Below are positions 27,354-37,906 of a stretch of DNA of 64,000 bases, piece by piece. The translations under genes were made by a program, and so were the position numbers. Location of the stretch: contig NZ_CP063362.1 in assembly GCF_016807805.1 (NCBI RefSeq), positions 5,560,501 to 5,624,500 on the forward strand. The letters are read 5' to 3'. This DNA is from Xanthobacter dioxanivorans (GTDB taxonomy: Bacteria; Pseudomonadota; Alphaproteobacteria; Rhizobiales; Xanthobacteraceae). The notes under the pieces are model-generated. The model was given only the letters and a program-made list of their open reading frames with translations, searched no databases and had not been told where the DNA came from. Within the stretch, counting starts at the first letter, position 1, and each line of letters starts with the position of its first letter.

Positions 27354-27368
27354 TTAAGCGAACGCTAA
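27354..27368. promoter_or_regulatory. CtrA-like near-consensus site
   Basis: TTAA-N7-CTAA (minus strand TTAG-N7-TTAA) differs from the CtrA box by one base. It sits about 100 bp before the histidine-kinase start and 141 bp before the divergent DUF5330 gene, so it could serve both. A second weaker match, TTAA-N7-TTGA, begins near 27,394. Confidence 0.35.
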
Positions 27369-27508
27369 ATCGCCCGACTGGTGCGCCGCAGCGTTAACGA
27401 TGTCTTGAAAAGTCGTCGGGGGCCGGCGCCCTCGGGACCCCCGCCGGGGCGCCGTTCTGGTATCTTTCGAGGGCGTTCGGAACCTCCGGCGCCGTGAGTG
27501 AGGGAGCC

Positions 27509-27955
27509 ATGTTCTTCCTGTTTCGCCTGGCCTTCTGGATCGGCCTCGTGCTGCTGCTCCTGCCCCTTGGCCTGAAGGGCTCGGATGGGCAGGCGGTGAG
27601 CGTGTTCGACGCGCTCGGCGCGGCGCAGTCGGTGGTGGCCGACATGCGCGGCTTCTGCGAACGCCAGCCGCAGGCCTGCGCGGTGGGTGGGCAGATGGCG
27701 ACCCATCTCGCGGAAAAGGCGCAGGTGGGGGCGAAATGGCTCTACCAGGCGCTCGGGTCGACGGAGCGCGAGAACCCGCCGGCCGGCGTCCCCGGCCCGT
27801 CACCCGCCGGCCAGTCCGGCGCGCTCGAACTCACCCCACAGGATCTCCTGCCCGCCTGGGGCGGTGGCGAGAATGGACGCACCGTCACGCCCGGCAACGC
27901 GCCGCAGCCCGCCGCTCCCACCGGCCCGCCGCTCCCGCCGCGTCGCCCCGCCTGA
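27509..27955 (+). CDS. DUF5330-like hypothetical protein
   Basis: This 148-residue protein starts at 27509 behind GAGGGAG. An N-terminal transmembrane helix (FRLAFWIGLVLLLLPLGL) is followed by a conserved-looking region with two cysteines (MRGFCERQPQACAVGG) and a Pro-rich tail ending PPLPPRRPA. The FCxRxPxxC pattern and length fit the alphaproteobacterial DUF5330 group, whose function is unknown. It is divergent from the histidine kinase. Confidence 0.8.
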   Translation: MFFLFRLAFWIGLVLLLLPLGLKGSDGQAVSVFDALGAAQSVVADMRGFCERQPQACAVGGQMATHLAEKAQVGAKWLYQALGSTERENPPAGVPGPSPAGQSGALELTPQDLLPAWGGGENGRTVTPGNAPQPAAPTGPPLPPRRPA

Positions 27956-28196
27956 AGCGGGCGATCCGCGGGACGCGCCGTCCTCGCCGGAACGGCAGAC
28001 CCCTGTCCAACCGCCATGGCCGGGCATGGCTCCGGCCATTCATGTCCTGCCGTCCAGCACCGTTTTTCAAGGTGTCCCGGCTATGCCCCCCCGGGGGCCC
28101 GGACCGGGGCCGGGCATGACGCCCGTCCCGGAACGTGGCCATTCAAACGCTCCTGGAAGGCCGGCGACGATCCATTCGGGACGTCTTGGCGGGGGC

Positions 28197-30479
28197 TCAA
28201 CCCGCCGTCTGCGCCTCGGCCACCGCCACGGCCGTCATGTTGACGATGCCACGGGCGGTGATGGAGGGGCCGAGGATGTGCACCGGCTTCGCGGTGCCCA
28301 TCAGGATCGGCCCCACGGGGAGTGCGTCGCCCAGCACCTTGATCATGTTGTAGGCGATGTCGGCGGCGTCGAGGTCGGGCATCACCAGCACGTTGGCGAC
28401 GCCGTTCAGCGACGAGTTGGGGAAGCTGTGGCGGCGGATATCCTCCACCAGCGCCGCATCCGCCTGCATCTCCCCGTCCACCTGCAGGCCCGGTTCCCGC
28501 TCGCGCACGATGGCGAGGGCCGCACGCACGCGCTTGGCCGAGAGCGTCTCGTGGCTGCCGAAGTTGGAGTGGGACAAAAGCGCGACTCGCGGCTCCAGGC
28601 CGAAGCGGCGCACGTGGGCGGCGGCGAGCACGGTCATCTCGGCCAGATCGGCGGCGGTGGGCTCGGTCTGGATCTGCGTGTCGCAGATGAAGAAGTTGCC
28701 CTTGGGCGTGATGAGCAGCGACAGCGCCGCCAGTTCCTTCACCCCCGGCGCGAGGCCGATGATGTCGCGCACCTGGCGCAGATGCCGGGTGAAGCGGCCC
28801 TCGATGCCGCACAGCATGGCGTCGGCCTCGCCGCGATGCATCATGAGGGCGCCGATGACCGTGGGATGGGTGCGCACGAGGGTGCGCGCCGCGTCCGGGG
28901 TCACGCCGCGGCGGCCGGCCACCTCCACATAGGTGCGCACATAGTCGCGGTAGCGCGGATCGTCCTCGGGATTGATGAGGTCGAAATCGTGGCCGGTGCG
29001 GATGGACAGGCCGAAGCGCTTGATGCGGGCCTCCAGCACGTTGGGGCGGGCGACGAGGGTGGGACGGGCGATGCCTTCCTCCACCACGGCCTGCACGGCG
29101 CGCAGCACCCGCTCGTCCTCGCCCTCGGCATAGACCACCCGCTTCATGTTGCGCTTCGCCTGCGCGAACAGGGGCCGCATGATGAAGCCGGAGCGGAAGA
29201 CGAAATGGTCGAGCCGCTCGATATAGGCGTCCATGTCGGCGATGGGCCGCGTGGCGATGCCGGTGTCCATGGCCGCCTTGGCCACCGCCGGCGCGATGCG
29301 CAGGATGAGGCGCGGGTCGAACGGCGAGGGAATGAGCGAATCCGGACCGAAGGAGCGGGTCTCCCCGCCATAGGCACGGGCCACCACGTCGGAGGGCGTC
29401 TCGCGGGCGAGCGCGGCGATGGCCTCCACCGCCGCCATCTTCATCTCGGCATTGATGTCGGTCGCCCCCACGTCCAGCGCCCCGCGGAAGATGTAGGGGA
29501 AGCACAGGACGTTGTTGACCTGGTTGGCGAAGTCCGAGCGGCCGGTGCAGATCATGGCGTCGGGCCGCGCCTCGCGGGCGAGCTCGGGCATGATCTCGGG
29601 GGTCGGGTTTGCGAGGGCGAGGATGAGCGGGTGGTCCGCCATCTTCTTCACCATCTCGGGCGTCAGCACCCCGCCGGCGGACAGGCCGAGGAAGATGTGC
29701 GCGCCGTCGATCACCTCGTCCAGGGTCCGCTTGTCGGTCTTCTGGGCGTAGATCTCCTTGTAGGGATCCATGAGGGTGTTGCGGCCCTCATAAACCAGGC
29801 CCTCGATGTCGCAGACCCAGATGTTTTCCTTCTTCGCGCCGAGCGTGACGAGCAGGTTGAGGCAGGCGAGCGCCGCCGCCCCCGCGCCGGAGGCGACGAT
29901 CTTCAGATCCTCGATCTTGCGGTTGCCCACCTCCAGCGCGTTGCGCACCGCGGCACCGACGATGATGGCCGTGCCGTGCTGGTCGTCGTGGAAGACCGGG
30001 ATCTTCATCCGCTCGCGCAGCAGGCGCTCCACCTCGAAGCACTCGGGCGCCTTGATGTCTTCCAGGTTGATGCCGCCGAAGGTGGGCTCCAGCGCGCTCA
30101 CCACGTCCACCATCCGCTCGACGGTGAGGGCGTCGATCTCGATGTCGAACACGTCGATGCCGGCGAATTTCTTGAACAGGACAGCCTTGCCCTCCATCAC
30201 CGGCTTGCCGGCGAGCGGGCCGATGTTGCCGAGGCCCAGCACCGCCGTGCCGTTGGAGACGACGGCGACGAGATTCGCGCGGATGGTGAGCTCGGCGGCC
30301 AGCAGCGGGTCGGCGGCGATGGCTTCGCAGGCGGCGGCGACGCCGGGGGAATAGGCGAGGGCGAGATCACGCTGGTTGCCCAGCGGCTTGGTGGCCTGGA
30401 TCTCCAGCTTTCCCGGCCTCGGCAAACGGTGATAGACGAGCGCGCCCGAACGCAGATCCTCGGAAATATTGGACGCCAT
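28197..30479 (-). CDS. maeB: NADP-dependent malic enzyme with phosphotransacetylase-like C-terminus
   Basis: This 760-residue enzyme decarboxylates malate to pyruvate with NADP+ in the cytoplasm. The malic domain spans about residues 15-420 ([46 protein letters not shown]). The C-terminal 320 residues resemble phosphate acetyltransferase ([17 protein letters not shown]) and act as an allosteric acetyl-CoA-sensing domain in MaeB-type enzymes. The length is normal. It stands alone; a short GC-rich inverted repeat (28188-28206) overlaps its stop codon. Confidence 0.95.
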   Translation of the reverse strand: MASNISEDLRSGALVYHRLPRPGKLEIQATKPLGNQRDLALAYSPGVAAACEAIAADPLLAAELTIRANLVAVVSNGTAVLGLGNIGPLAGKPVMEGKAVLFKKFAGIDVFDIEIDALTVERMVDVVSALEPTFGGINLEDIKAPECFEVERLLRERMKIPVFHDDQHGTAIIVGAAVRNALEVGNRKIEDLKIVASGAGAAALACLNLLVTLGAKKENIWVCDIEGLVYEGRNTLMDPYKEIYAQKTDKRTLDEVIDGAHIFLGLSAGGVLTPEMVKKMADHPLILALANPTPEIMPELAREARPDAMICTGRSDFANQVNNVLCFPYIFRGALDVGATDINAEMKMAAVEAIAALARETPSDVVARAYGGETRSFGPDSLIPSPFDPRLILRIAPAVAKAAMDTGIATRPIADMDAYIERLDHFVFRSGFIMRPLFAQAKRNMKRVVYAEGEDERVLRAVQAVVEEGIARPTLVARPNVLEARIKRFGLSIRTGHDFDLINPEDDPRYRDYVRTYVEVAGRRGVTPDAARTLVRTHPTVIGALMMHRGEADAMLCGIEGRFTRHLRQVRDIIGLAPGVKELAALSLLITPKGNFFICDTQIQTEPTAADLAEMTVLAAAHVRRFGLEPRVALLSHSNFGSHETLSAKRVRAALAIVREREPGLQVDGEMQADAALVEDIRRHSFPNSSLNGVANVLVMPDLDAADIAYNMIKVLGDALPVGPILMGTAKPVHILGPSITARGIVNMTAVAVAEAQTAG

Positions 30480-30631
30480 ACCCGTCCCCCCTCCTCAAAC
30501 GCGCCAGCTTGGCAAAATGGGGCTGCAACCTAGCCGCCGCGCATCCTTATGTCACGGTCGACCGCAAAAATTGGTCTATGTTGCGCACGCATGACGGACC
30601 TGCGATCGGGCGGTGACGGAGAGGAATGGAC

Positions 30632-32659
30632 ATGGACAGGAAAATCGTCGTCAGGATCGCGGGCGGCCTCGCTGTTCTCGTGGTGCTTTCGGCCGCGGGC
30701 TGGTTCGGTTTTCTCGAATGGACACGCGCCAAGGTGCGCTCCGAGGTGGATGCAGCCTTCGCCGCCCTGCGCGAGACCGGCGCGAAGGCCTCCTTCACCG
30801 ATGCGAGCTTCGATCCGCGCGAGCGGGCAGTCACCGTCAGCGGCATTTCCATCGTCTCTCCGGAGGGCGGGGCGAGCCTGAAGATCGCCCGGCTTTTCGC
30901 CCGGGGCGGAGAGCGGCCGCACGACCGGCGCGTGTCCGTCGAGGCGCTCGACGTGGATGGGCTGGAGGTCGCCCTCACCGGCGAGGCGGCGGCGGGCGGC
31001 ACTGTCACCTACACGCTGCCCAAGGTGATGATCGACCAGTATACCGGCCCCATGACGCTGATCGCGGCTGGCGAGGGCGACGGCCCCTTCGGTGCGCTCC
31101 GGGTGGCGCTTCGGCAGATCGCGGCCACCACCGCCGCCAAGGTGACCATCCCCGAGGTGAAGGGGCGCATCGTCCCCGCCGGGGCGCAGCCGGTGGAAGT
31201 CAACTACTCCGAGATCGCCGCCGAGGGTGTGAATGCCGGCACCATCCGCAGCCTCATCGTCGACCGCGTCACTTTCGCCTTCACCCCGCCCTCCGACGGC
31301 GCCGACCGCGCGCCGGGACCCGTCCCGGGGCGGATCAGCGGCCGAATCGACGGCATCGTCGCGGCGCGCATCGACACCGCCCCCCTTCTCGCCGCGACCA
31401 ACCCGCCGGGCGCCACGTCGGCGGGCATGGACAATTACGGGCTGATCTACGGCAAGGTGGTGACCGGTCCCTACGTGCTCACCCAGGACAACGGGCCGCG
31501 CATGCGGGCCGCCTCGCTGCTCATGGAGCAGGTGGGCATCCGGCCGTCGGCCTTCGACGCCAAGCGAACCACCGCGCTGCGGGATCTCCAGCTCAAGAGC
31601 AGCAGCCAGCTCACGCCGGACGAGCGCCGCCGCGCCCTCGACCTGTCCCGCGACATCATCGACGGCATCGCCTTCCGCACGCTGGCGGCATCGGGCGTGG
31701 AGACGGAGCAGGACGGCCAGAAGGGCCGCATCGCCAGCATGCGGATCGAGGGCCTCGCCGCGAGCGTGATCGACGAGGTTTCCCTCGAGGGGATGGAGGG
31801 CGCCGGGGCCGGCGGCGCGCCGGGCAAGGTGGGGCGCTTCGCCATCCGCCGGCTCGACCTCAATCAGCTGAGCCGTCTCGCGGCAGAGCAGAACGCGCCC
31901 TCTCCCGTCTCGGCGCTGATGCTGTTCAAGCTGTTTTCCGGCATCGAGCTGTCGGGCGTGGAAGTCCCCTACGGCGAGGGCGACGCCAGGAACGAGCCGG
32001 TGAAGATCGGCGCCTTCGCCCTGTCCTGGGGCGGGTCCGCCGGCGCCCTGCCCACCCGGCTCGACCTCGCCCTCACCGACGTTTCCGGCCCGATCCGGGC
32101 GGACGACGGCGAGCCCTTCACCTACCTCGCCGCGGCGGGCATCAAGCGCGCCACCGTCTCCTTCGCGCTGAAGGCGGCCTATGACGCGAGCGCCCGCACG
32201 CTCACCGTCGCGCCGGCGACGGCGGAGGTGAAGGAGGCCTTCCGGCTCTCGGTGGAGAGCGCGATCGGCGACGTGCCGCCGGCCGCCTTCTCCGATGCCA
32301 CCGGCTTCATTTCAGCGCTGCCGACGGTTGCCGCCGGGCCGGTGAAGGTGACGCTGACCGATCTCGGTCTCGCACGGCTGATGTTCGCCCAGCTCGCCGC
32401 ATCCGAGGGCGTGAGCGAAGAAGAGTATCGCCGGCAGGTGGTGGAGATGGTGGAGAGCATGGTCGCCGACCTCACCGAGGCGGCGCCGGATGCCGCGGAC
32501 CTCGGCAGCGCGGTGGTCGCCTTCGTGCGCCAGCCCGGCACGCTGACCGTGACCGCCACGCCAAAGGAACGGGTGCCGCTCCTGGCGCTTGCGGCCGCGT
32601 TCGATCCGTCGATGCTGCTGGAAGCGTTCAGCTTCACGGCAACGGCGTCGGCACCGTAG
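30632..32659 (+). CDS. Large hypothetical periplasmic/membrane-anchored protein
   Basis: I do not recognise this 675-residue protein. The ATG at 30632 has better spacing from GGAGAGGA than the one at 30626. A single N-terminal transmembrane helix (IAGGLAVLVVLSAAGWFGFLEW) anchors a long, mostly beta-like periplasmic part with repeated strands, for example ASFDPRERAVTVSGISIVSP and NAGTIRSLIVDRVTFAF. The layout recalls AsmA- or DUF945-type envelope proteins, but no signature confirms that. It is divergent from maeB and 72 bp before a DUF2059 gene on the other strand. Confidence 0.8.
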   Translation: MDRKIVVRIAGGLAVLVVLSAAGWFGFLEWTRAKVRSEVDAAFAALRETGAKASFTDASFDPRERAVTVSGISIVSPEGGASLKIARLFARGGERPHDRRVSVEALDVDGLEVALTGEAAAGGTVTYTLPKVMIDQYTGPMTLIAAGEGDGPFGALRVALRQIAATTAAKVTIPEVKGRIVPAGAQPVEVNYSEIAAEGVNAGTIRSLIVDRVTFAFTPPSDGADRAPGPVPGRISGRIDGIVAARIDTAPLLAATNPPGATSAGMDNYGLIYGKVVTGPYVLTQDNGPRMRAASLLMEQVGIRPSAFDAKRTTALRDLQLKSSSQLTPDERRRALDLSRDIIDGIAFRTLAASGVETEQDGQKGRIASMRIEGLAASVIDEVSLEGMEGAGAGGAPGKVGRFAIRRLDLNQLSRLAAEQNAPSPVSALMLFKLFSGIELSGVEVPYGEGDARNEPVKIGAFALSWGGSAGALPTRLDLALTDVSGPIRADDGEPFTYLAAAGIKRATVSFALKAAYDASARTLTVAPATAEVKEAFRLSVESAIGDVPPAAFSDATGFISALPTVAAGPVKVTLTDLGLARLMFAQLAASEGVSEEEYRRQVVEMVESMVADLTEAAPDAADLGSAVVAFVRQPGTLTVTATPKERVPLLALAAAFDPSMLLEAFSFTATASAP

Positions 32660-32731
32660 GGTCCGTCTTCTGCGGCCTGGCGAGGGGATGCCGCCAGGCG
32701 GCCCCTCGTCGCCTGCCCTCGTCGCCGACCC

Positions 32732-33172
32732 TCAGCGGACGGGGGCGGGCGTATTGGCCAGCGCCACCAGCTTCATGATCTGCTGCTGGATGGCGGCATC
32801 CACCGCCGCCGGCTTGTTCTCCTCCACCTGCACGACCTTGCGGCCGACGGGGCTCGAATAGAAGGCGGAGAGTTCCTTGAGTTCGGCGACCGTGAATGCG
32901 CCGGCATAATAGGTGGCGAACACGCCGACCAGATCCTCGCGGGTGCCGGCGGCGGCCTTCAGCAGATCGGCGCGAGCCTGCGCCTGCTTGTCGGCGGGCA
33001 GCTTTTCGACAGCCTGCCCGATCATCCGCGCGATCCGCCCGTCGAGGCCGGGAGCAATCGACAGGTCAACCGCCTGCCGCGCCAAAGCGGCCTTGTCGGA
33101 TGCCTCGTCGGCCCGTGCGGCAACCGGAAAGACCAAGGATGCAACAACAAGCAAGCTGCCCAAGATCCGCAT
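32732..33172 (-). CDS. DUF2059 domain exported protein
   Basis: This 146-residue protein starts at 33172 behind GGGAGGG. The signal peptide LGSLLVVASLVFPVAARA is followed by the helical DUF2059 core (DLVGVFATYYAGAFTVAELKELSAFYSSPVGRKV), a family pattern of unknown function. It lies about 80 bp downstream of aspS on the same strand. Confidence 0.87.
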   Translation of the reverse strand: MRILGSLLVVASLVFPVAARADEASDKAALARQAVDLSIAPGLDGRIARMIGQAVEKLPADKQAQARADLLKAAAGTREDLVGVFATYYAGAFTVAELKELSAFYSSPVGRKVVQVEENKPAAVDAAIQQQIMKLVALANTPAPVR

Positions 33173-33252
33173 AGCGCCCTCCCCTTGGGGCAACCCAGAC
33201 GTGCCGACCACGGCTCCGGATGCCCAAGGGAGAGCCATATCGACTTTGGTCC

Positions 33253-35024
33253 CTACTTTGCAGCCGGCATCGGCCGGATGTGAAGTTCGCGCAGCTGCTT
33301 CGGCGTCGCCTCGGCGGGCGCCCCCATGAGCAGGTCCAGAGCCTGCTGGTTCATGGGGAAGATGGAGATCTCGCGCAGGTTGGTGGTGCCACACAAAAGC
33401 ATCACGATGCGGTCCACGCCCGCCGCCATGCCGCCATGGGGCGGGGCGCCGTACTGGAAGGCGCGATACATGCCGCCGAAGCGCTCCACCACGGTCTCCT
33501 CGCCGTAGCCGGCGATCTCGAACGCCTTCACCATGGCCTCGGGCCGATGGTTGCGGATGCCGCCGGACGCGATCTCGTAGCCGTTGCAGGCGATGTCGTA
33601 CTGAAACGCCTTGATGGTGAGCGGGTCCTGCGTCTTCAGCGCTTCCAGGCCCCCTGCGGCATGGAGAAGGGGTTGTGGGAGAACTCGACCTTCTTCTCGT
33701 CCTCGTTCCACTCATACATGGGGAAGTCGACGATCCAGGCGAGCTCGAACCGGTCCTTGTCGATCAGGTTCAGCTCCTCGCCCACCTTGGTGCGGGCAAG
33801 GCCGGCGAACTTCACGAACTTGTCCGGGTCGCCCGCGACGAAGAAGGCGGCATCCCCCGCCCTGAGGCCGAGCTGGGCGCGGATGGCCTCGGTGCGCTCG
33901 GGGCCGATATTGTTGGCGAGCGGGCCGGCGCCCTCCCCACCTTCACGCCACATGATGTAGCCGAGGCCCGGCTGGCCCTCGCCCTGCGCCCACGAATTCA
34001 TGCGGTCGCAGAAGGCGCGCGAGCCGCCGCCGGGAGCGGGGATGGCCCACACCTCGTTCTTCTCCACCTCCAGCATGCGGGCGAACACCTTGAAGCCCGA
34101 GCCGCGGAAATGCTCGGAGACGGCCTGCATCACCAGCGGGTTGCGCAGGTCCGGCTTGTCGGTGCCGTACTTGCGCAGGGCGTCCGCGTAGGGAATGCGC
34201 GGCCAGTTCTGCGTCACCGGCTTGCCGGCGGCGAAATCCTCGAACACGCCGGTGATCACCGGCTCCATCGCCGCGAACACGTCCTCCTGCTCGATGAAGC
34301 TCATCTCCAGGTCGAGCTGGTAGAACTCGCCGGGCAGGCGGTCGGCGCGCGGGTCCTCGTCGCGGAAGCAGGGGGCGATCTGGAAGTAGCGGTCGAAGCC
34401 GCTCATCATGATCAGCTGCTTGTATTGCTGCGGCGCCTGGGGCAGCGCGTAGAACTGGCCGGGATGCAGCCGGCTCGGCACCAGGAAGTCGCGGGCGCCC
34501 TCCGGCGAGGAGGCGGTGAGGATCGGCGTCTGGAACTCGAAGAAGCCCTGCGCCTTCATCCGCGAGCGCATGGCGTCGATGATCGCGCCCCGGGTCATGA
34601 TGTTGCGATGGAGCTTCTCGCGGCGCAGGTCGAGGAAGCGGTACTTGAGCCGGGTCTCCTCCGGATATTCCACGTCGCCGAACACCGGCAGCGGCAGCTC
34701 TGCGGCCGGTCCCAGCACTTCCAGCTCGGCGGCATAGACCTCCACGGCGCCGGTGGCGAGGTCGGGATTTTCCGTGCCCTCGGGGCGCAGGCGCACCTTG
34801 CCGTCGATGCGGATGACCCATTCCGAGCGCACCTTCTCGGCGTCCCGGAAAGCGGCGCTGTCGGGGTCCACCACCACCTGGGTGAGGCCGTAATGGTCGC
34901 GCAGGTCGATGAACAGCACGCCGCCGTGGTCGCGGATGCGGTGACACCAGCCGGACAGGCGGACGATCTCGCCCACCTCGGCGGTCGAAAGCGCGCCGCA
35001 GGTATGGGAGCGGTAGCGGTGCAT
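33253..35024 (-). CDS. aspS: Aspartyl-tRNA synthetase, interrupted by a one-base frameshift in this sequence
   Basis: Two frames together encode a 590-residue AspRS that charges tRNA(Asp). The start at 35024 ([13 protein letters not shown]) opens the anticodon-binding domain (to about 105). Class II motif 2 is [17 protein letters not shown]; motif 3 [14 protein letters not shown] lies in the downstream frame. The first frame reads PFSMPQ and then goes wrong at a run of five C (33650-33654 on plus); one extra G in the message would continue as [13 protein letters not shown], the family sequence. Read literally, the product lacks motif 3 and would be inactive. An undercalled homopolymer is the likely reason, because aspS is essential and both halves are otherwise well conserved. 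Confidence 0.9.
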
Positions 35025-35380
35025 GGGTTGCCCTTTCAAGGCTGAAGGGATGGCACGCGGGGCGGAAAGCCCGGTGTCCGGCGCCCGGCGCGCAGCCCGG
35101 GCAGCGCTCTGGACACCGGAGGCGCCGATCCCGCACCGGGCGCGGCGTTTCCGCGCGCCACGGCACGAAAGTCCGCGTGTAAGGCGGGGCGAAGGTGCAT
35201 GCGCCCTTCCCCTTGTCAAGCCGGAGTGCTGTTCAGCTGGATTCGCCACATGTTAGAATTTCCTCGCCGCATCGCTCGATGCCTCCTTAGAATTCGCCCG
35301 ATGCCTCTGGCGAGTCACTGGCAGCGCAAGGCGGTGACGCGACGGAGGACGCAACGCGGCGTGTCGGGCGTGAGGCGCGA
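35025..35380. other. Gene-free spacer between aspS and a GGDEF-EAL gene
   Basis: These 356 bp must hold the divergent promoters, but no convincing promoter was identified. The only structure seen is a pair of direct repeats: TTAGAATT at 35253 and 35287, and CGATGCCTC at 35277 and 35299. Confidence 0.4.
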
Positions 35381-37681
35381 ATGACAACGGTGGACGGACT
35401 GGAGCGCGGTGCGCGCGAACCTCTCCGACGCATACCGGGAACCATGCCCCTGGTCATCCTGGCGGCGCTGCTCATCCTCGTGGTGATCGTCGCGGCGGGC
35501 GTCCTGATGTCGACGCTGCGCGATGACGGCGTGAAGGACCGGCGGCGCGAACTCGACAACCTCGCCATGACCCTCGCGGAGCAGACCGCCCGCGCCTTCC
35601 AGAGCCTGCAGATCGTGCAGGAAGACATCATCGATCACATCCAGACCCAGAAGCTGTCGAACCGGGAGGAACTCGCCGCGCAGATGGGTACGCAGGCGGT
35701 CCACCAGCTGATGCACGAGAAGATCTCGGGCCTGCCCTATCTGGACGCCATCACCCTCATCGACGACAGCGGTCGCCTCATCAACTTCTCCCGCTACTGG
35801 CCCATTCCCGCGGTGAACGTGGCGGACCGGGACTATTTCAGCAGCCTGAGCACCATGCGGGGGCCGCCGGTGTTCATCAGCGAGCCGGTGACCAATCGCA
35901 GCACCGGATCGGTGACGATCTACCTCGCCCACCGCTTCACCACGCCCGAGGGCGCCTTCCTCGGCCTCGTGCTCGGGGCCATGGAGCAATCCTATTTCGA
36001 GCATTTCTACAGCACCATCCGCCTCGGCAACGAGGGGCTCATCGCCCTGGTGCGCGCCGATGGCGCCGTGCTCGCACGCTCCCCCGCCGGCACCGGCGCC
36101 GCGCCGAGCGGGGACGCCGTGCGGGAGCGCGTGGCTCGGCTCCTCTTCGGACCCGGCTTCACCGGACAGCTGCCGGCGGGCACGTTCGACGACAAGTCCC
36201 GGATCGCCGCCGTCAGGCCCATCGCCGGCCTGCCCCTCGCCATCGCCGTGACCGACGGCACCGCCTCCGTCGCCGCCGTGATGTGGGGGCGGTTGATGCC
36301 CATCGCGGTCGCCGCGGGCTTCATCTGCCTCACCATCGGCCTCGTGAGCTACAGCCTGGTGCGGCACGTCAACGACGAGCGCGCCTTTGCCGACGCGCAG
36401 CACGCCGCCGCCCGCCGCGATCCTCTCACCCACCTCACCAACCGCCTGGGCTTCGCCGAGCAGATCGAGAATCTGGTGGGAGGCCCCGCGCCGGCCCAGC
36501 CCTTCGCCCTGCTCTTCCTCGATCTCGATTACTTCAAGGCGGTGAACGACACGCTGGGTCACAACCTCGGCGACGCGATGCTGGTGCGGGTGTCGGAGCG
36601 CATCCGCCGCTGGCTCCCGCCCGGCGACACCGTCGCGCGGCTCGGCGGCGACGAGTTCGCGATCCTGAGCCGGGGCGTCACCGACGACGCGGCGGCGCTC
36701 GACTTCGCCCAGTCGATCATCGAGCTGCTGCGCGAGCCGTACCTCATCGACAACCACCGGCTGCTCGGCGGCTGCAGCATCGGCATCGCCCTCTCGCCCC
36801 GGGATGGGACCAACGTCGTCAGCCTGCTGAAGAATGCCGACCTCGCCCTCTACCGCGCCAAGGGCGACGGGCGCGGCGTGGCGCGGGTGTTCCAGGAGGA
36901 AATGGAGCGCAACGCCCGTGAACTGCGCGCCCTCGAGCTCGACCTCCAGACCGCATGGAAGGACGGGCAGCTCCATCTCGCCTACCAGCCCATCTTCGAG
37001 GCGGAGAGCGGCGCCCTCGCCGGGTTCGAGGCCCTGGCGCGCTGGCACCATCCCCAGCGGGGCATGGTGCCGGCCGACGTATTCATCGCGCTCGCCGAAG
37101 AAACCGGCCTGATTCTTCCGCTCGGAGCGTGGGCGCTGAAGGAGGCCTGCCGCGCCGCCACCCAGTGGCCGTCCCACCTGTTCGTCGCGGTGAACCTCTC
37201 GCCGATCCAGTTCCGCGGCGCGCAGGCCTTCCACCAGGTGCGCGCCGCCCTCGACGCCTCCGGCCTTGCCCCGGAGCGGTTGGAGATCGAGATCACCGAA
37301 TCCACCCTGTTGCTGGAAGGCCCCATGGTGCGGGCGACCCTGGACCAGTTCCGCGAGGAGGGCATCACCATCACCCTCGACGATTTCGGCACCGGCTATT
37401 CCTCGCTGCGCTACCTGAAGATGCTGCGCATCGGCCGCATCAAGGTGGATCGCTCCTTCGTGGAGGAGGTCGAGCACTCCGCGCAGAGCCGCGCCATCGT
37501 GGAGGCCATCACCAGCCTGGCGCGCACCCTCTCGCTGCGCTGCACCGGCGAAGGCATCGAGACCGAGGCCCAAAGGCGCATCATGACCGAGCAGGGCTGC
37601 TCGCACCTGCAGGGCTACCTCCTCGGCCGCCCCGGCACGGCCGAGGAGGCGCTGCGGCTCGCCCGGGCGACGGTGGCGTGA
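35381..37681 (+). CDS. Membrane GGDEF-EAL protein with periplasmic sensor (dCache-like) domain
   Basis: This 766-residue cyclic-di-GMP enzyme has transmembrane helices at about residues 24-46 and 305-330. They enclose a periplasmic domain of dCache/PDC type (YLDAITLIDDSGRLINFSRYW, RDYFSSL). The cyclase motif GGDEF is at 422-426 (ARLGGDEFAIL) and the phosphodiesterase EAL at 550-552, with EIEITEST, LDDFGTGYSSL and GEGIETEAQ intact. The start has a weak ribosome site; an ATG 63 bases later is possible. A small extracellular ligand probably tunes its activity. Confidence 0.92.
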   Translation: MTTVDGLERGAREPLRRIPGTMPLVILAALLILVVIVAAGVLMSTLRDDGVKDRRRELDNLAMTLAEQTARAFQSLQIVQEDIIDHIQTQKLSNREELAAQMGTQAVHQLMHEKISGLPYLDAITLIDDSGRLINFSRYWPIPAVNVADRDYFSSLSTMRGPPVFISEPVTNRSTGSVTIYLAHRFTTPEGAFLGLVLGAMEQSYFEHFYSTIRLGNEGLIALVRADGAVLARSPAGTGAAPSGDAVRERVARLLFGPGFTGQLPAGTFDDKSRIAAVRPIAGLPLAIAVTDGTASVAAVMWGRLMPIAVAAGFICLTIGLVSYSLVRHVNDERAFADAQHAAARRDPLTHLTNRLGFAEQIENLVGGPAPAQPFALLFLDLDYFKAVNDTLGHNLGDAMLVRVSERIRRWLPPGDTVARLGGDEFAILSRGVTDDAAALDFAQSIIELLREPYLIDNHRLLGGCSIGIALSPRDGTNVVSLLKNADLALYRAKGDGRGVARVFQEEMERNARELRALELDLQTAWKDGQLHLAYQPIFEAESGALAGFEALARWHHPQRGMVPADVFIALAEETGLILPLGAWALKEACRAATQWPSHLFVAVNLSPIQFRGAQAFHQVRAALDASGLAPERLEIEITESTLLLEGPMVRATLDQFREEGITITLDDFGTGYSSLRYLKMLRIGRIKVDRSFVEEVEHSAQSRAIVEAITSLARTLSLRCTGEGIETEAQRRIMTEQGCSHLQGYLLGRPGTAEEALRLARATVA

Positions 37682-37906
37682 CACCTCGTCCCGTCGCCTG
37701 AGCGGGTCCTCGGCTACAGGTGCCGGCGACGGTCGCGGACGCGCATTCCGCGTCGCATGATGGTCGAAGGGCAGCGCGCGCCTTCGCCCGCTGCCTGCCG
37801 GACATCCGGCCATGGCCGGGGACGCTGAAGCCAGGCGGCCCGACCGCGTGACAAATTCGCGCCACATTCCCTTTTCCCGACGGCGCGGCATGGGTATGGT
37901 CTGCGC

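Noticed and set aside
33650..33654. Programmed frameshift in aspS
   Set aside because: No slippery heptamer with a following structure was recognised and aspS is not known to use frameshifting; a miscalled homopolymer explains it more simply.
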